DNA of 64,000 bases from Paenibacillus tianjinensis (lineage in GTDB: Bacteria > Bacillota > Bacilli > Paenibacillales > Paenibacillaceae): the NCBI RefSeq assembly GCF_017086365.1, contig NZ_CP070969.1:3782001-3846000 (forward strand), read 5' to 3'. The position numbers were made by a program, and so were the translations under genes. Shown here piece by piece: positions 25,513 through 33,363 of the stretch (positions are counted from its first letter, which is position 1; the number at the start of each line of letters is the position of its first letter). Under the pieces are notes generated by a model. That model saw only the letters and a program-made list of their open reading frames with translations. It searched no databases and was not told where the DNA came from.

Positions 25513-26433
25513 ATGAAAAATCAATTCATTGATGCTCTAGAAAATCATTCGCTGGATGAGCTGCGCAGAATCCCCAAAAGCGACTTACATAACCACGCCG
25601 GGCGCGGAGGCAATATCAAGTATATCGGAGACTGGGCGAATACCCCCATCCTGCCGCCTTCCTCCAAATTCGGATCTTTGGGTGAGATGCAGGAGTGGTT
25701 CGTCAGTAATGTAAAAAGCCTTTGCCCGGGTATCCAAGGCTATCTGAAACGAATTGAGGCTTCCTTCGTCCAGGCTGCTGATGACGGGATTGAACGCTTG
25801 GCCCTGAGCTACGGGATAGATGAAATTGATGCCCTCGGAGGTATGGAGTCATTCATACATACAATGGACGGCTTGAGTCATCATTATGCGCCGCACACAC
25901 AATTCCTGCCGGAGCTGGCATTTGACAGCCGTGATAATGTTGACGAAGCATTGGACAGATTGGATGAAATCCTGTCCTATCACTGGTTCAAGTCCGTTGA
26001 TATCTGCGGTCTTGAGCTGGCCCAGCCGATAGGAAATTTCCGCTCTCTCTATCGCCGGGCCAAGGAGGCCGGGCTCATTCTAAAAGCTCATTCCGGTGAA
26101 TTCGGCACAGCCGATGATGTAATGGAAGCCGTCGAAGAGCTGGAGCTCCAGGAGATTCATCATGGAATCGCCGCAGCGCAGTCTCCCCAAGTCATGAACT
26201 GGCTTGCCGGGCATAACATTACCTTAAATGTGTGCCCGACCAGCAATGTGATGCTCGGCCGGACAGATAATTACTCCACCCATCCCGTCCGGGCCCTGTA
26301 TGATGCCGGAGTACCCGTAACTATCAATTCTGACGATATGCTGATCTTTAATCAGAGTGTTTCCGAAGAATATCTGAATCTGTACAGCTCCGGGTTAATG
26401 TCGGCGAATGAGCTGAATGATATCTATCCGTGA
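25513..26433 (+). CDS. Adenosine-deaminase-like amidohydrolase with frameshifted C-terminus
   Basis: A 306-residue TIM-barrel amidohydrolase of the adenosine/adenine deaminase family. The first metal site is SDLHNHAGRGG (HxH), the middle one is KAHSGEFG, with catalytic Glu, the HHG of IHHGIAAAQS follows, and the last Asp is in INSDDM. These fit the zinc deaminases that act on adenosine or related purines. The usual C-terminal tail is cut short: a 4-bp tandem duplication TATC at 26421-26428 shifts the frame, replacing a natural RETGLRR-like end by YP and a stop. The loss is only a few residues beyond the barrel, so activity may survive. Confidence 0.85.
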   Translation: MKNQFIDALENHSLDELRRIPKSDLHNHAGRGGNIKYIGDWANTPILPPSSKFGSLGEMQEWFVSNVKSLCPGIQGYLKRIEASFVQAADDGIERLALSYGIDEIDALGGMESFIHTMDGLSHHYAPHTQFLPELAFDSRDNVDEALDRLDEILSYHWFKSVDICGLELAQPIGNFRSLYRRAKEAGLILKAHSGEFGTADDVMEAVEELELQEIHHGIAAAQSPQVMNWLAGHNITLNVCPTSNVMLGRTDNYSTHPVRALYDAGVPVTINSDDMLIFNQSVSEEYLNLYSSGLMSANELNDIYP

Positions 26434-26461
26434 AACCGGACTCCGAAGATAATGCCTGCAA

Positions 26462-27466
26462 TCAGTGGCCGGCAAGCCTCACGAAATCATTCTCCCGCGG
26501 AAAGGTCAGTGTAAATGTTGTGCCTTTCCCGGGTGCCGACTCCGCCCGGATGCCAATCAGCAGCGGCTCCGCCACCTGCTTCGTCAAATAGAGGCCCATG
26601 CCGGTAGCCGCCCCTTCCTGCCTGCCCAGTGTGGAGGTGAAGCCCTTGTCAAAAATACGCGGCAGATCCTTGGGATCGATCCCTCTCCCCTGATCTTCAA
26701 TGACCAGTACAACATGTCCATCCGTTTCCCAGCTCCTAACTGCAATATCCGAAGCTTCACTGTATTTCACGGCGTTCGTCAGCAATTGCCGGAGCATGAA
26801 CCCGAGCCACTTCCCGTCAGTAAGCACCGTTTTCGCCTCTAGCGACACATCGAACCCGATTCCTTTGGGAATGCACCAGGACTTCAGCGCCCGGATCTCT
26901 TGATTAAGGATTGGTTCAAGTCCGGTGTCCTCAATGAAAAGATCATTGCGCATAAACGGAATACGCTTCTGATGAAGCTGCTGGTCGAGCAGATGATGTA
27001 TCCGCAGCCATTCGTACATGATCTGGCTCCGCAGCGTTTCATCCGGAAGGCGTTCAATCATCAGCTGCATCGCAGTGAGCGGGGTCTTCACCTCATGGAT
27101 CCACGACAGGAGGTCATCCTTCTCCTGCTCCAGCAGCCGGAAGCTCATAGAGGATTCCCGGCGGTAGCGTTCTGTCTGGGCGGTTACTGCCTCCTGCACA
27201 ATCTGTTCAAACGGACTGTCCGCTTCGTCAAACGCCTCAAGATCATATACCTGGTCCCAGGCTTTGACGGCCCTGTAGAACCGGGTCTCCTTTTGAAATC
27301 GGATGAACACAAACGCCGTACAAACCAGCACATTCAGCAGAACAATATAGAGAAGCGGCAGAAAGGGTATGGAAGCATCCACGAAAGCAACAAACAGGAT
27401 CATCACTTGAATCCCGGCAAGCAGGCAGAGCCAGCTCCGCTTCTCTTTTATGTATTTGGTGATCAT
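26462..27466 (-). CDS. BceS-like intramembrane-sensing histidine kinase
   Basis: A 334-residue kinase with two closely spaced membrane helices at about 12-30 and 35-53 and almost no extracellular loop, typical of BceS-type kinases that rely on the ABC exporter for sensing. The phosphoacceptor is His124 in WIHEVKTPLTAMQ. The ATP site has the N box in LLTNAVKYSE, and the G boxes EDQGRGI and TGMGLYLTK. Its start overlaps the regulator gene's stop by four bases. It should respond to peptide antibiotics through the BceAB-like pair. It converges with the deaminase gene at 28 bases. Confidence 0.92.
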   Translation of the reverse strand: MITKYIKEKRSWLCLLAGIQVMILFVAFVDASIPFLPLLYIVLLNVLVCTAFVFIRFQKETRFYRAVKAWDQVYDLEAFDEADSPFEQIVQEAVTAQTERYRRESSMSFRLLEQEKDDLLSWIHEVKTPLTAMQLMIERLPDETLRSQIMYEWLRIHHLLDQQLHQKRIPFMRNDLFIEDTGLEPILNQEIRALKSWCIPKGIGFDVSLEAKTVLTDGKWLGFMLRQLLTNAVKYSEASDIAVRSWETDGHVVLVIEDQGRGIDPKDLPRIFDKGFTSTLGRQEGAATGMGLYLTKQVAEPLLIGIRAESAPGKGTTFTLTFPRENDFVRLAGH

Positions 27467-28152
27467 AACGCCGCCTCTTCGGTCGCCATATAACCTTGCC
27501 CGACCTTGGTTTCAATAAAAGCGTCCAGCTCCAGCGGCTCCAGCTTTTTGCGCAGCCTGTTCACATTCACAGTCAGCGTATTATCGCTCACGAAATGCTC
27601 ATTGTCCCAAAGGTTTTTGATCAGTTCCTCACGGTCGACAATCTGATTCTTACGCTCCACCAGTATTTTTAGAATGAACATTTCATTTTTGGTGAGCAGA
27701 GCGGCACCGAGGCTATTTGTAACTGTATTTTTCACATATTCAATCGTCGCCCCCCGCCATGTCTTCAGCTCCGTCCGTTCGCTGCTGTAGTTGTACACCC
27801 GGCGCAGGGTAGCCTGGATTTTGGCGATCAGCACCTCGAAATGGAACGGCTTCTGCATGAAATCGTCCGCGCCAAGCTGCATGGACATAACCATATCACT
27901 CGGGTGATCGCGGGAGGAGAGAAAGATAATCGGCACATTGGAATGCGCCCGGATCATCCGGCACCAATGGAACCCGTCATATAGCGGCAGCTGGATATCA
28001 ATGATGACAAGCTCCGGTTTAACCGCCGTGAACTCCTGCAGTACTTTGGAGAAATCCGTGATGCCGTATACCTCATAGGACCATTGGGATAAGCGCTCCC
28101 TTATCTCTTTAAATAAAGTAACATCATCTTCGACCAACATGATTTTGAACAA
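27463..28152 (-). CDS. BceR-like response regulator
   Basis: This OmpR/PhoB-class regulator has about 229 residues. The receiver has acidic residues EDD at 8-10, the phosphorylated Asp52 in LVIIDIQLP, Ser/Thr in FLSSRD and Lys in MQKPF. The winged-helix domain at about 130-225 ends with VRTKVGQGYMA-type sequence (ETKVGQGYMATEE). I prefer a TTG start at 28152, giving the family-typical MFKIMLVEDD with GGGGTG six bases upstream, over the GTG at 28161. It presumably binds the palindrome at 25247 and activates the exporter genes. Confidence 0.92.
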   Translation of the reverse strand: MFKIMLVEDDVTLFKEIRERLSQWSYEVYGITDFSKVLQEFTAVKPELVIIDIQLPLYDGFHWCRMIRAHSNVPIIFLSSRDHPSDMVMSMQLGADDFMQKPFHFEVLIAKIQATLRRVYNYSSERTELKTWRGATIEYVKNTVTNSLGAALLTKNEMFILKILVERKNQIVDREELIKNLWDNEHFVSDNTLTVNVNRLRKKLEPLELDAFIETKVGQGYMATEEAAL

Positions 28153-28212
28153 AAAAGGCACCCCGTTTCGAATCTCAATGCATGATTAATAATACTGATT
28201 ATGAATCTATTT

Positions 28213-28540
28213 TTAAAGCCATCGCATAAACCGCTTATGGGATACTTTGATTTTCCTTTGCTCCGCCCATTCCGTCAGGTCTTTTATGTAATTATCATTT
28301 TCTAAACGGAAACAATTCTTGTAAGGCACAAGTAAATTCCCCTTAGGTCTAATACCGATGACAGGCACGAAATAACCTTTTACAAACACAGTCTTGATGT
28401 CACTGGCATGCAAAAGCTAAGTGAAAATCCCAAGCGCCGATAATGATAAAATAGCTCCATAACCCCATACTCAAACTTAATCCTATCAGCAGCGATAGTT
28501 CCGCGGAACGTTTCGCTTTGTATACGGTTGTATTCTCCAT
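28213..28540 (-). pseudogene. Small membrane-anchored protein gene with a frameshift
   Basis: From an ATG at 28540 after AGGAGG, the frame reads a basic head and one membrane helix (LSLLIGLSLSMGLWSYFIIIG), then stops after about 46 codons. A second frame without its own start continues from about 28413 to 28213 (KTVFVKGYFVPVIGIRPKG, DLTEWAEQRKIKVSHKRF). The whole stretch is 328 bases, one more than 109 codons. Removing one T from the TTTT run at 28412-28415 joins the two frames into about 108 residues. The family is unknown; a short hydrophobic anchor with a basic cytosolic tail is what can be seen. Confidence 0.6.
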
Positions 28541-28705
28541 AATTCCTCCTGTCAAACAATACGATCCCGATAACTCCCATCATTATACTATAATCTGGTA
28601 AATAACGGACGATGCCGCCTCCCCTTCAGCGCAACATCATTCAAGAACATCCATTAAATTCGTATTATAATAGCTATACACTATCGGAAAAGAAGGTGAA
28701 CACAG

Positions 28706-29557
28706 TTGGCTCGTGAAGTCCGGACCGTCGTTTTTGATACAGAGCTTACGCTGGAGGCATACCGTTTTGAAGGAATTATGCAGAAATTCCCCAATCATTT
28801 TCACGACTATTACGTTATCGGGTATATTGAACAAGGTAAAAGATATCTGCTATGCGGCAATGAGGAATATATCCTGAACAGCGGAGATGTAATCATCTTC
28901 AACCCGCAGGACCCCCATTCCTGTGAACAGGTGGATGGAAGAACCCTGGATTACCGCTGCATCAATGTCCAGCCTGAGATTATGCGCCAGTATGTGCAAG
29001 AGATTACGGGAAAAGACTATCTGCCGCGGTTCACACAGGCGGTACTCTTCCAGAGTGAGCTGGCTTCACCGCTGCATGATCTGCATCAGATGCTTCTGGA
29101 CGAACAGGCGGATTTTCAGAAAGAAGAATTGTTCCTGTTCCTATTGGAGCAGCTGCTGCGGGAATATTCGGACGCCGGTACACCTATTCCCGCTACGGAG
29201 CTTACGACAGAAATCAAAATGATCTGCCAATACATAGAGGGTCATTATACTGAAAATATTACACTAAATCAGCAGACAGAATTGACAGGTCTGAGCAAAT
29301 ATCACCTGCTGCGGTTGTTTACTAAGCAAAAAGGCATCTCCCCGTACCGTTATCTGGAGACGATTCGTATTAACCACGCCAAACGGCTGCTGAAGCAAGG
29401 GGTTTTGCCGATGGAAGTCGCCCTGCAGACCGGGTTCAGCGACCAGAGCCATTTTACGAATTTCTTCAAAAAATTGATCGGCTTAACGCCCAAGCAGTAT
29501 CTGCGGATATTTACACAACAGGCGGAAGAGAAAACATCGGAGGTCGCTTCATCATGA
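28706..29557 (+). CDS. AraC family regulator with cupin domain
   Basis: A 283-residue regulator. An N-terminal cupin occupies about 15-120 (FPNHFHDYYVIGYIEQGKR, NSGDVIIFNPQDPHS). Two helix-turn-helix motifs occupy about 180-275 (SKYHLLRLFTKQKGISPYRYL, VALQTGFSDQSHFTNFFKKL). The start is a TTG with AAGGTG seven bases upstream. The stop overlaps the ATG of an EamA transporter gene by four bases, so it most likely controls and is cotranscribed with that exporter. The inducer is unknown. Confidence 0.9.
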   Translation: MAREVRTVVFDTELTLEAYRFEGIMQKFPNHFHDYYVIGYIEQGKRYLLCGNEEYILNSGDVIIFNPQDPHSCEQVDGRTLDYRCINVQPEIMRQYVQEITGKDYLPRFTQAVLFQSELASPLHDLHQMLLDEQADFQKEELFLFLLEQLLREYSDAGTPIPATELTTEIKMICQYIEGHYTENITLNQQTELTGLSKYHLLRLFTKQKGISPYRYLETIRINHAKRLLKQGVLPMEVALQTGFSDQSHFTNFFKKLIGLTPKQYLRIFTQQAEEKTSEVASS

Positions 29558-30474
29558 AAAACGAACACACTGCGGCCACCGGACATATGCTTGCCTTCCT
29601 AACAATTATGATCTGGGGAACCACCTTTATCTCGACCAAACTGTTGCTGACTGACTTTTCTCCGCTTGAAATCTTATTCTTCCGGTTTATTCTGGGCTAT
29701 CTGGTCTTGTTCCTTCTCCATCCACGCCGGATCCGGACGTGTTCCTTCAAAGAGGAAGTTTTGTTTATCGCAGCCGGACTTTGCGGCGTCACCTTATATT
29801 TCCTGATCGAGAATATTGCCCTTGTCTATACGCTCGCGTCAAACGTCGGTGTCATTGTATCGGTCACTCCGTTTCTAACCGCGGCGCTCGTCCACTTCTG
29901 CTTACAGGAAGAACGTTTAACCCCCTCATTCATCACTGGCTTTCTGATTGCGCTGAGCGGCATTGTCTGCATCTTACTGAACGGAAGCTTCCGCGTGGAG
30001 CTGAATCCGCTCGGAGACCTGCTGGCCTTACTCGCTCCTGTGGTCTGGGCTATATATTCTGTATTGATGCGCAAAATCAGTGCACTGCAGCATAACACCA
30101 TCGGCGCGACCCGTAGAGTGTTTTTTTATGGCCTGCTCGGGATGCTGCCCGCTCTGCCGCTGATGGATTTCCAGTTCAGTCTGAACAGATTAAGCGAGTC
30201 TGCCAATCTTATGAATCTTCTGTACTTGGGTCTGGGAGCTTCAGCGTTATGCTTCGTGACTTGGAACCGTGCTGTCGGTATTTTGGGAGCGGTCAGAACA
30301 AGCGTGTATATCTATCTTGTACCGGTCATTACTGTAGCGGCCGCTGCGCTATTTCTGCATGAAAAGCTCACTTGGGCCATCCTGATTGGCACCCTGCTCA
30401 CCTTAAGCGGATCCTATATCTCTGAGCGCAAACCAAAAACGACCCCCGGCAAGGAGATCGCTGTACAAGAATGA
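29554..30474 (+). CDS. DMT-superfamily EamA transporter
   Basis: A 306-residue membrane protein with ten predicted helices in two EamA repeats of five (about 8-135 and 148-290). It opens with MLAFLTIMIWGTTFISTKLLL, the usual first helix of RhaT/YdcZ-type carriers, and has a basic tail. The family exports amino acids, nucleosides or drugs through proton exchange; specificity cannot be assigned. It is translationally coupled to the AraC gene upstream. Confidence 0.92.
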   Translation: MKNEHTAATGHMLAFLTIMIWGTTFISTKLLLTDFSPLEILFFRFILGYLVLFLLHPRRIRTCSFKEEVLFIAAGLCGVTLYFLIENIALVYTLASNVGVIVSVTPFLTAALVHFCLQEERLTPSFITGFLIALSGIVCILLNGSFRVELNPLGDLLALLAPVVWAIYSVLMRKISALQHNTIGATRRVFFYGLLGMLPALPLMDFQFSLNRLSESANLMNLLYLGLGASALCFVTWNRAVGILGAVRTSVYIYLVPVITVAAAALFLHEKLTWAILIGTLLTLSGSYISERKPKTTPGKEIAVQE

Positions 30475-30476
30475 TA

Positions 30477-30617
30477 TTAATTCAGCCGGTGCACCAGCTC
30501 ATATTGATTACCGCAGGGATCGTCGAAATACAATGCATAATACGTCGGGCTGATCGGAAACAGCCGGGGGCCGCTGTTAATGGTGTCGCCAAGTTCTTGA
30601 ACGAGTAATGGCAAAAT
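30477..30617 (-). pseudogene. C-terminal remnant of a VOC/glyoxalase-family gene
   Basis: A minus-strand frame of about 45 codons reads VQELGDTINSGPRLFPISPT and then YALYFDDPCGNQYELVHRLN before the stop. The pattern YFDDPCGNQYELVH is the conserved end of vicinal-oxygen-chelate (glyoxalase/bleomycin-resistance) domains, with the metal-binding Glu. The frame runs into a stop about 50 codons upstream, and no start or first half is present. It lies three bases after the EamA stop and just before the acetyltransferase gene. Confidence 0.65.
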
Positions 30618-30626
30618 AAAGTTTAT

Positions 30627-31061
30627 TCATGCTCTCTTTACCTCTTTTAGCAACACCGTTTCAGCACTTGTAATATAGCCACTTGCTTGGTATGTCTTCA
30701 GCGCCGGATTGTTAGTTTTGCCGGTTAGAATCTTAACACTGGTGACACCTTGATAGCTTAGCTCCTGTTCTAAAAAAGCAATCAGCGCTGTCGCAGCGCC
30801 TTTCCTTCGGCCAACTTCTGATACATACATTTCAGTAATCTCCCCGTATGCACCGGGATAACAGAAAGACCTGTAGCTCTGTGCGCACCCAAATGCTACA
30901 ACTTCATCCAGCATTAGAGCTACAGCGACCAATTCCTGATTGCTCCTTAAGCTCGCTATTATATCCTGACATGGCCGTGGCTCCCCGCCGTTAAACTCAA
31001 AGTTTAGCCTGGCCAGGTCTTCGGCATCGTCAACTGTGGCTCGTCTCACTACAATTGTCAC
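30627..31061 (-). CDS. GNAT N-acetyltransferase
   Basis: A 144-residue GNAT protein (VRRATVDDAEDLARLNFEFNG, then ITEMYVSEVGRRKGAATALI with the acetyl-CoA loop GRRKGA, and NNPALKTYQASGY). It resembles small aminoglycoside-acetyltransferase-like GNATs, but substrate assignment would be a guess. The start is GTG with AAAGGA upstream. A lipoprotein gene lies 21 bases upstream on the same strand and may be cotranscribed. Confidence 0.86.
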   Translation of the reverse strand: MTIVVRRATVDDAEDLARLNFEFNGGEPRPCQDIIASLRSNQELVAVALMLDEVVAFGCAQSYRSFCYPGAYGEITEMYVSEVGRRKGAATALIAFLEQELSYQGVTSVKILTGKTNNPALKTYQASGYITSAETVLLKEVKRA

Positions 31062-31082
31062 ATCTATTATCCTTTCTCAGTA

Positions 31083-31502
31083 TTATTTCCGGTAAATCAG
31101 CTCTCTCAGTTCCTCATGAATCGCTGCCGGGATCTCATAACCTTGCCCGCTATCTTCAGTATCGACCAGCAGGCCTCTAATCCCCTTTTGACCGGAATCA
31201 GAAATATTCAAGACATAAGTCTTCTGGCTGTCATCTTCATAGGACACATACATCAGAAAATAAGTCCCGTAATCCAATACCCCGCTCATTTTGACCGACT
31301 TATCGATGGCACTAACGAAGGTTCTAATTTCATCTGCTCCAGTATACGTTTTCTCTGTAAAGGGTACGGTAGATTGCTGATCACTGGTACATAAATCCAC
31401 ACACTCCAGCCGTATCTTATCCACCTCTCTCACTTTAGGTTCACTGCAGCCCAGAATTCCAAATAACAGCATACAGGAGAGCAGAAACATCCATATTCGC
31501 AC
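31083..31502 (-). CDS. Putative lipoprotein, 139 residues
   Basis: The N-terminus WMFLLSCMLLFGILGC gives a clear signal sequence and lipobox LGC at about 17-19. The mature part of about 120 residues includes FVSAIDKSVKMSGVLDYGTYFLMYVSY and a beta-rich remainder (TYVLNISDSGQKG), typical of small Bacillales lipoproteins of unknown role. The start is GTG with GGAGG upstream. It precedes the GNAT gene by 21 bases. Confidence 0.78.
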   Translation of the reverse strand: MRIWMFLLSCMLLFGILGCSEPKVREVDKIRLECVDLCTSDQQSTVPFTEKTYTGADEIRTFVSAIDKSVKMSGVLDYGTYFLMYVSYEDDSQKTYVLNISDSGQKGIRGLLVDTEDSGQGYEIPAAIHEELRELIYRK

Positions 31503-31565
31503 CCTAGTTCCTCCTTATCTTGGACTCTGATGGATAACCTTTCCATATATTTCTGCAGAGACAAG

Positions 31566-31616
31566 AAAAAAGCCTGCTAACTCAACCTCCTAGTATAGGG
31601 ATTAAGTATGCAGGCT
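31566..31616 (-). terminator. Terminator of the bactofilin-like lipoprotein gene
   Basis: On the minus strand AGCCTGC and GCAGGCT form a 7-bp stem around a long loop, followed by T6. It is 33 bases downstream of the stop at 31649. Confidence 0.75.
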
Positions 31617-31648
31617 CTATTTATTCTACCTTGCGGAGTGTGAAGTAA

Positions 31649-32212
31649 TTATTTAACTTCAGTTGCTCCAGTCACTTTACCTTCCATAACAGCGGATGCT
31701 TGTACATCTGCATTTGCAAAGTACAGGTTACCGTCGATTGTAGCATCTTTATACAGGTTGAAGCCGTTAGCTTCTACGTAAACGTCACCTTTGATCGTTC
31801 CGCCTTGCACTCTGAAGTTTTCACTTTGAACAGTCACTTTAGGTGCAGTAAGAGTGTAGCTGGCTGTAACTTTGTGATCAGCATCCTGAGCATACAGGGC
31901 AAGCTTGCGGTAAATTGCATTTTCGGCAGCGCCTTTATCATGGAATTCCCCGGCTACAACAACATCCTGATCTACTGTCAGGTCATTAAGGATCGCTACG
32001 ATCCAGTTACCTTCTGCGCTTACTGCTTTAAGGAATGGATCTTGTTCTTTAACAATGGATGCTGTAGATACTGCATCTGTCTGTGCAGCAGCTGTAGGAG
32101 CAGTTGTAGCTGTAGCAGCCGCTTCATTTCCTTCATTGTTACCATTCGAACCGCAACCCGACAACAATGCAGCAGAAACACCAGCAACCAGCAAAACTTT
32201 AACGAATTTCAT
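31649..32212 (-). CDS. Lipoprotein with bactofilin-like C-terminal repeats
   Basis: A 187-residue lipoprotein with signal peptide and lipobox LSGC at about 17-20. A low-complexity Ala/Thr/Asn linker follows at about 21-50, then a domain with a Tyr/Asp-rich helix-strand mix (IYRKLALYAQDADHKVTAS). The last 60 residues read as short beta-helix rungs (GGTIKGDVYVEANGFNLYK, ATIDGNLYFANADVQAS), as in bactofilin or polymer-forming proteins. The codons are T/A-rich and biased, consistent with good expression. AGGGGG precedes the ATG. Function is unknown; a polymer or surface role is an inference from the rungs. Confidence 0.75.
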   Translation of the reverse strand: MKFVKVLLVAGVSAALLSGCGSNGNNEGNEAAATATTAPTAAAQTDAVSTASIVKEQDPFLKAVSAEGNWIVAILNDLTVDQDVVVAGEFHDKGAAENAIYRKLALYAQDADHKVTASYTLTAPKVTVQSENFRVQGGTIKGDVYVEANGFNLYKDATIDGNLYFANADVQASAVMEGKVTGATEVK

Positions 32213-32385
32213 TTTTAAATCCCCCTATTTCTTTTTAATAACCATATTATATATTAAAATTTGAAAAATATCACGTGATGTTTTTCACAAATTTGTGTCA
32301 CTACATGAAAGCGCAAAAAAAAGCGGCTTCTGACAGCGTATCAGAAAAAATAAAGACACTGACTGAATGCCAGCGTTTTTATTCA

Positions 32386-33039
32386 CTATTTCTTTGCTGT
32401 TACCAGAATAGCAACAATTTTATGTTCATTACCGTGCATATCTGTGAACTCATACACTTTGTCCGCTAATTCAACTTCGCTGAACTCAGCAAACAGGGTC
32501 TCCAGTTCTTCACGCGTAGTGTAATAATGCGGAATATCTTCCTCGCCGGGTCTTCCCCCGACAAATGTATTCTTGTCGATCTCCTCACCAATCCCGTAAG
32601 TGGGATCTTCAGTCGTCACAAAATCCGTTACTACCGTTCCGCCTTTCTTGAGTACACGATGTATCTCGTGGATTCCTTGCCGGATGTCTTCCCTGACTCC
32701 GTGCCCTTGAACCCATATACATAACACGCCGTCAAACCTCTGATCCTCCAATGTCATCGCGTACATATTCTGCACACTGTATTCCACATCATAGGCTCCA
32801 CATTGATCCACAAGCTGTCTGGTTAGCTGCACACCCGTAGGGGAGAGATCACTTGCATGTATATGAAAGCCCTGATCAGCCAAAAAAAGCGTATGCCGGC
32901 CTGTGCCGCAGCCCAAATCCAGTATAGATGTACAGCCGTTGTCTGTAAATCGCTGCGCAGCCTCTACTACTGTATCCAATACATCAATTTGCGTTTTTCC
33001 CTGCTCCACATAAATTGCTTCCCAGCTGCCATTTTTCAT
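32386..33039 (-). CDS. Class I SAM-dependent methyltransferase
   Basis: A 217-residue methyltransferase. Motif I is ILDLGCGTGRHTLFLA at about 43-58, with the acidic residue of the second strand in IHASDLSPTGVQ. A later motif is FDGVLCIWVQGHG, and KKGGTVVTDFVT completes the core. It resembles the UbiE/tellurite-resistance-like methyltransferases; the substrate is unknown. GAGGAG lies 9 bases before the ATG at 33039. An open frame continues upstream to 33378 without a ribosome site, and I exclude it. Confidence 0.88.
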   Translation of the reverse strand: MKNGSWEAIYVEQGKTQIDVLDTVVEAAQRFTDNGCTSILDLGCGTGRHTLFLADQGFHIHASDLSPTGVQLTRQLVDQCGAYDVEYSVQNMYAMTLEDQRFDGVLCIWVQGHGVREDIRQGIHEIHRVLKKGGTVVTDFVTTEDPTYGIGEEIDKNTFVGGRPGEEDIPHYYTTREELETLFAEFSEVELADKVYEFTDMHGNEHKIVAILVTAKK

Positions 33040-33363
33040 AAGCTCTGATCTCCTCTCCACAGTGTAAATAATATCCATGCAGAGATAAAATATACCATTT
33101 ATCCGTCCGGACTGACGCCTGATTAAGTCACATATGAGACATAAGGTTCTATCCCAAATCCATCTCTTTCTAGTCCACTTTTCCAGTTCAGCCTTAGGAA
33201 CAATCATTGAATATTCCTTAATCAGCCCCAAACTCAGATCATGATAGGGGTATTTCACCTTGTTATTTCGCTTTTTCCCATGCGGACTGGTACACTCTTT
33301 ATCAGATATGTACAATGAAACGAAAAAGACAGCAATCCAACGGCATAAGAAAGGAATTCCGCA
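33040..33363. other. Intergenic stretch without a supported gene
   Basis: These 324 bases separate the methyltransferase gene from the divergent serine hydrolase gene. The minus frame stays open throughout but has no ribosome site and no recognisable motif, and its amino-acid composition (Trp, Cys and Arg-rich) is unlike a natural N-terminus. TACAAT near 33312 may serve a plus-strand promoter for the hydrolase gene. I see nothing else. Confidence 0.55.
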
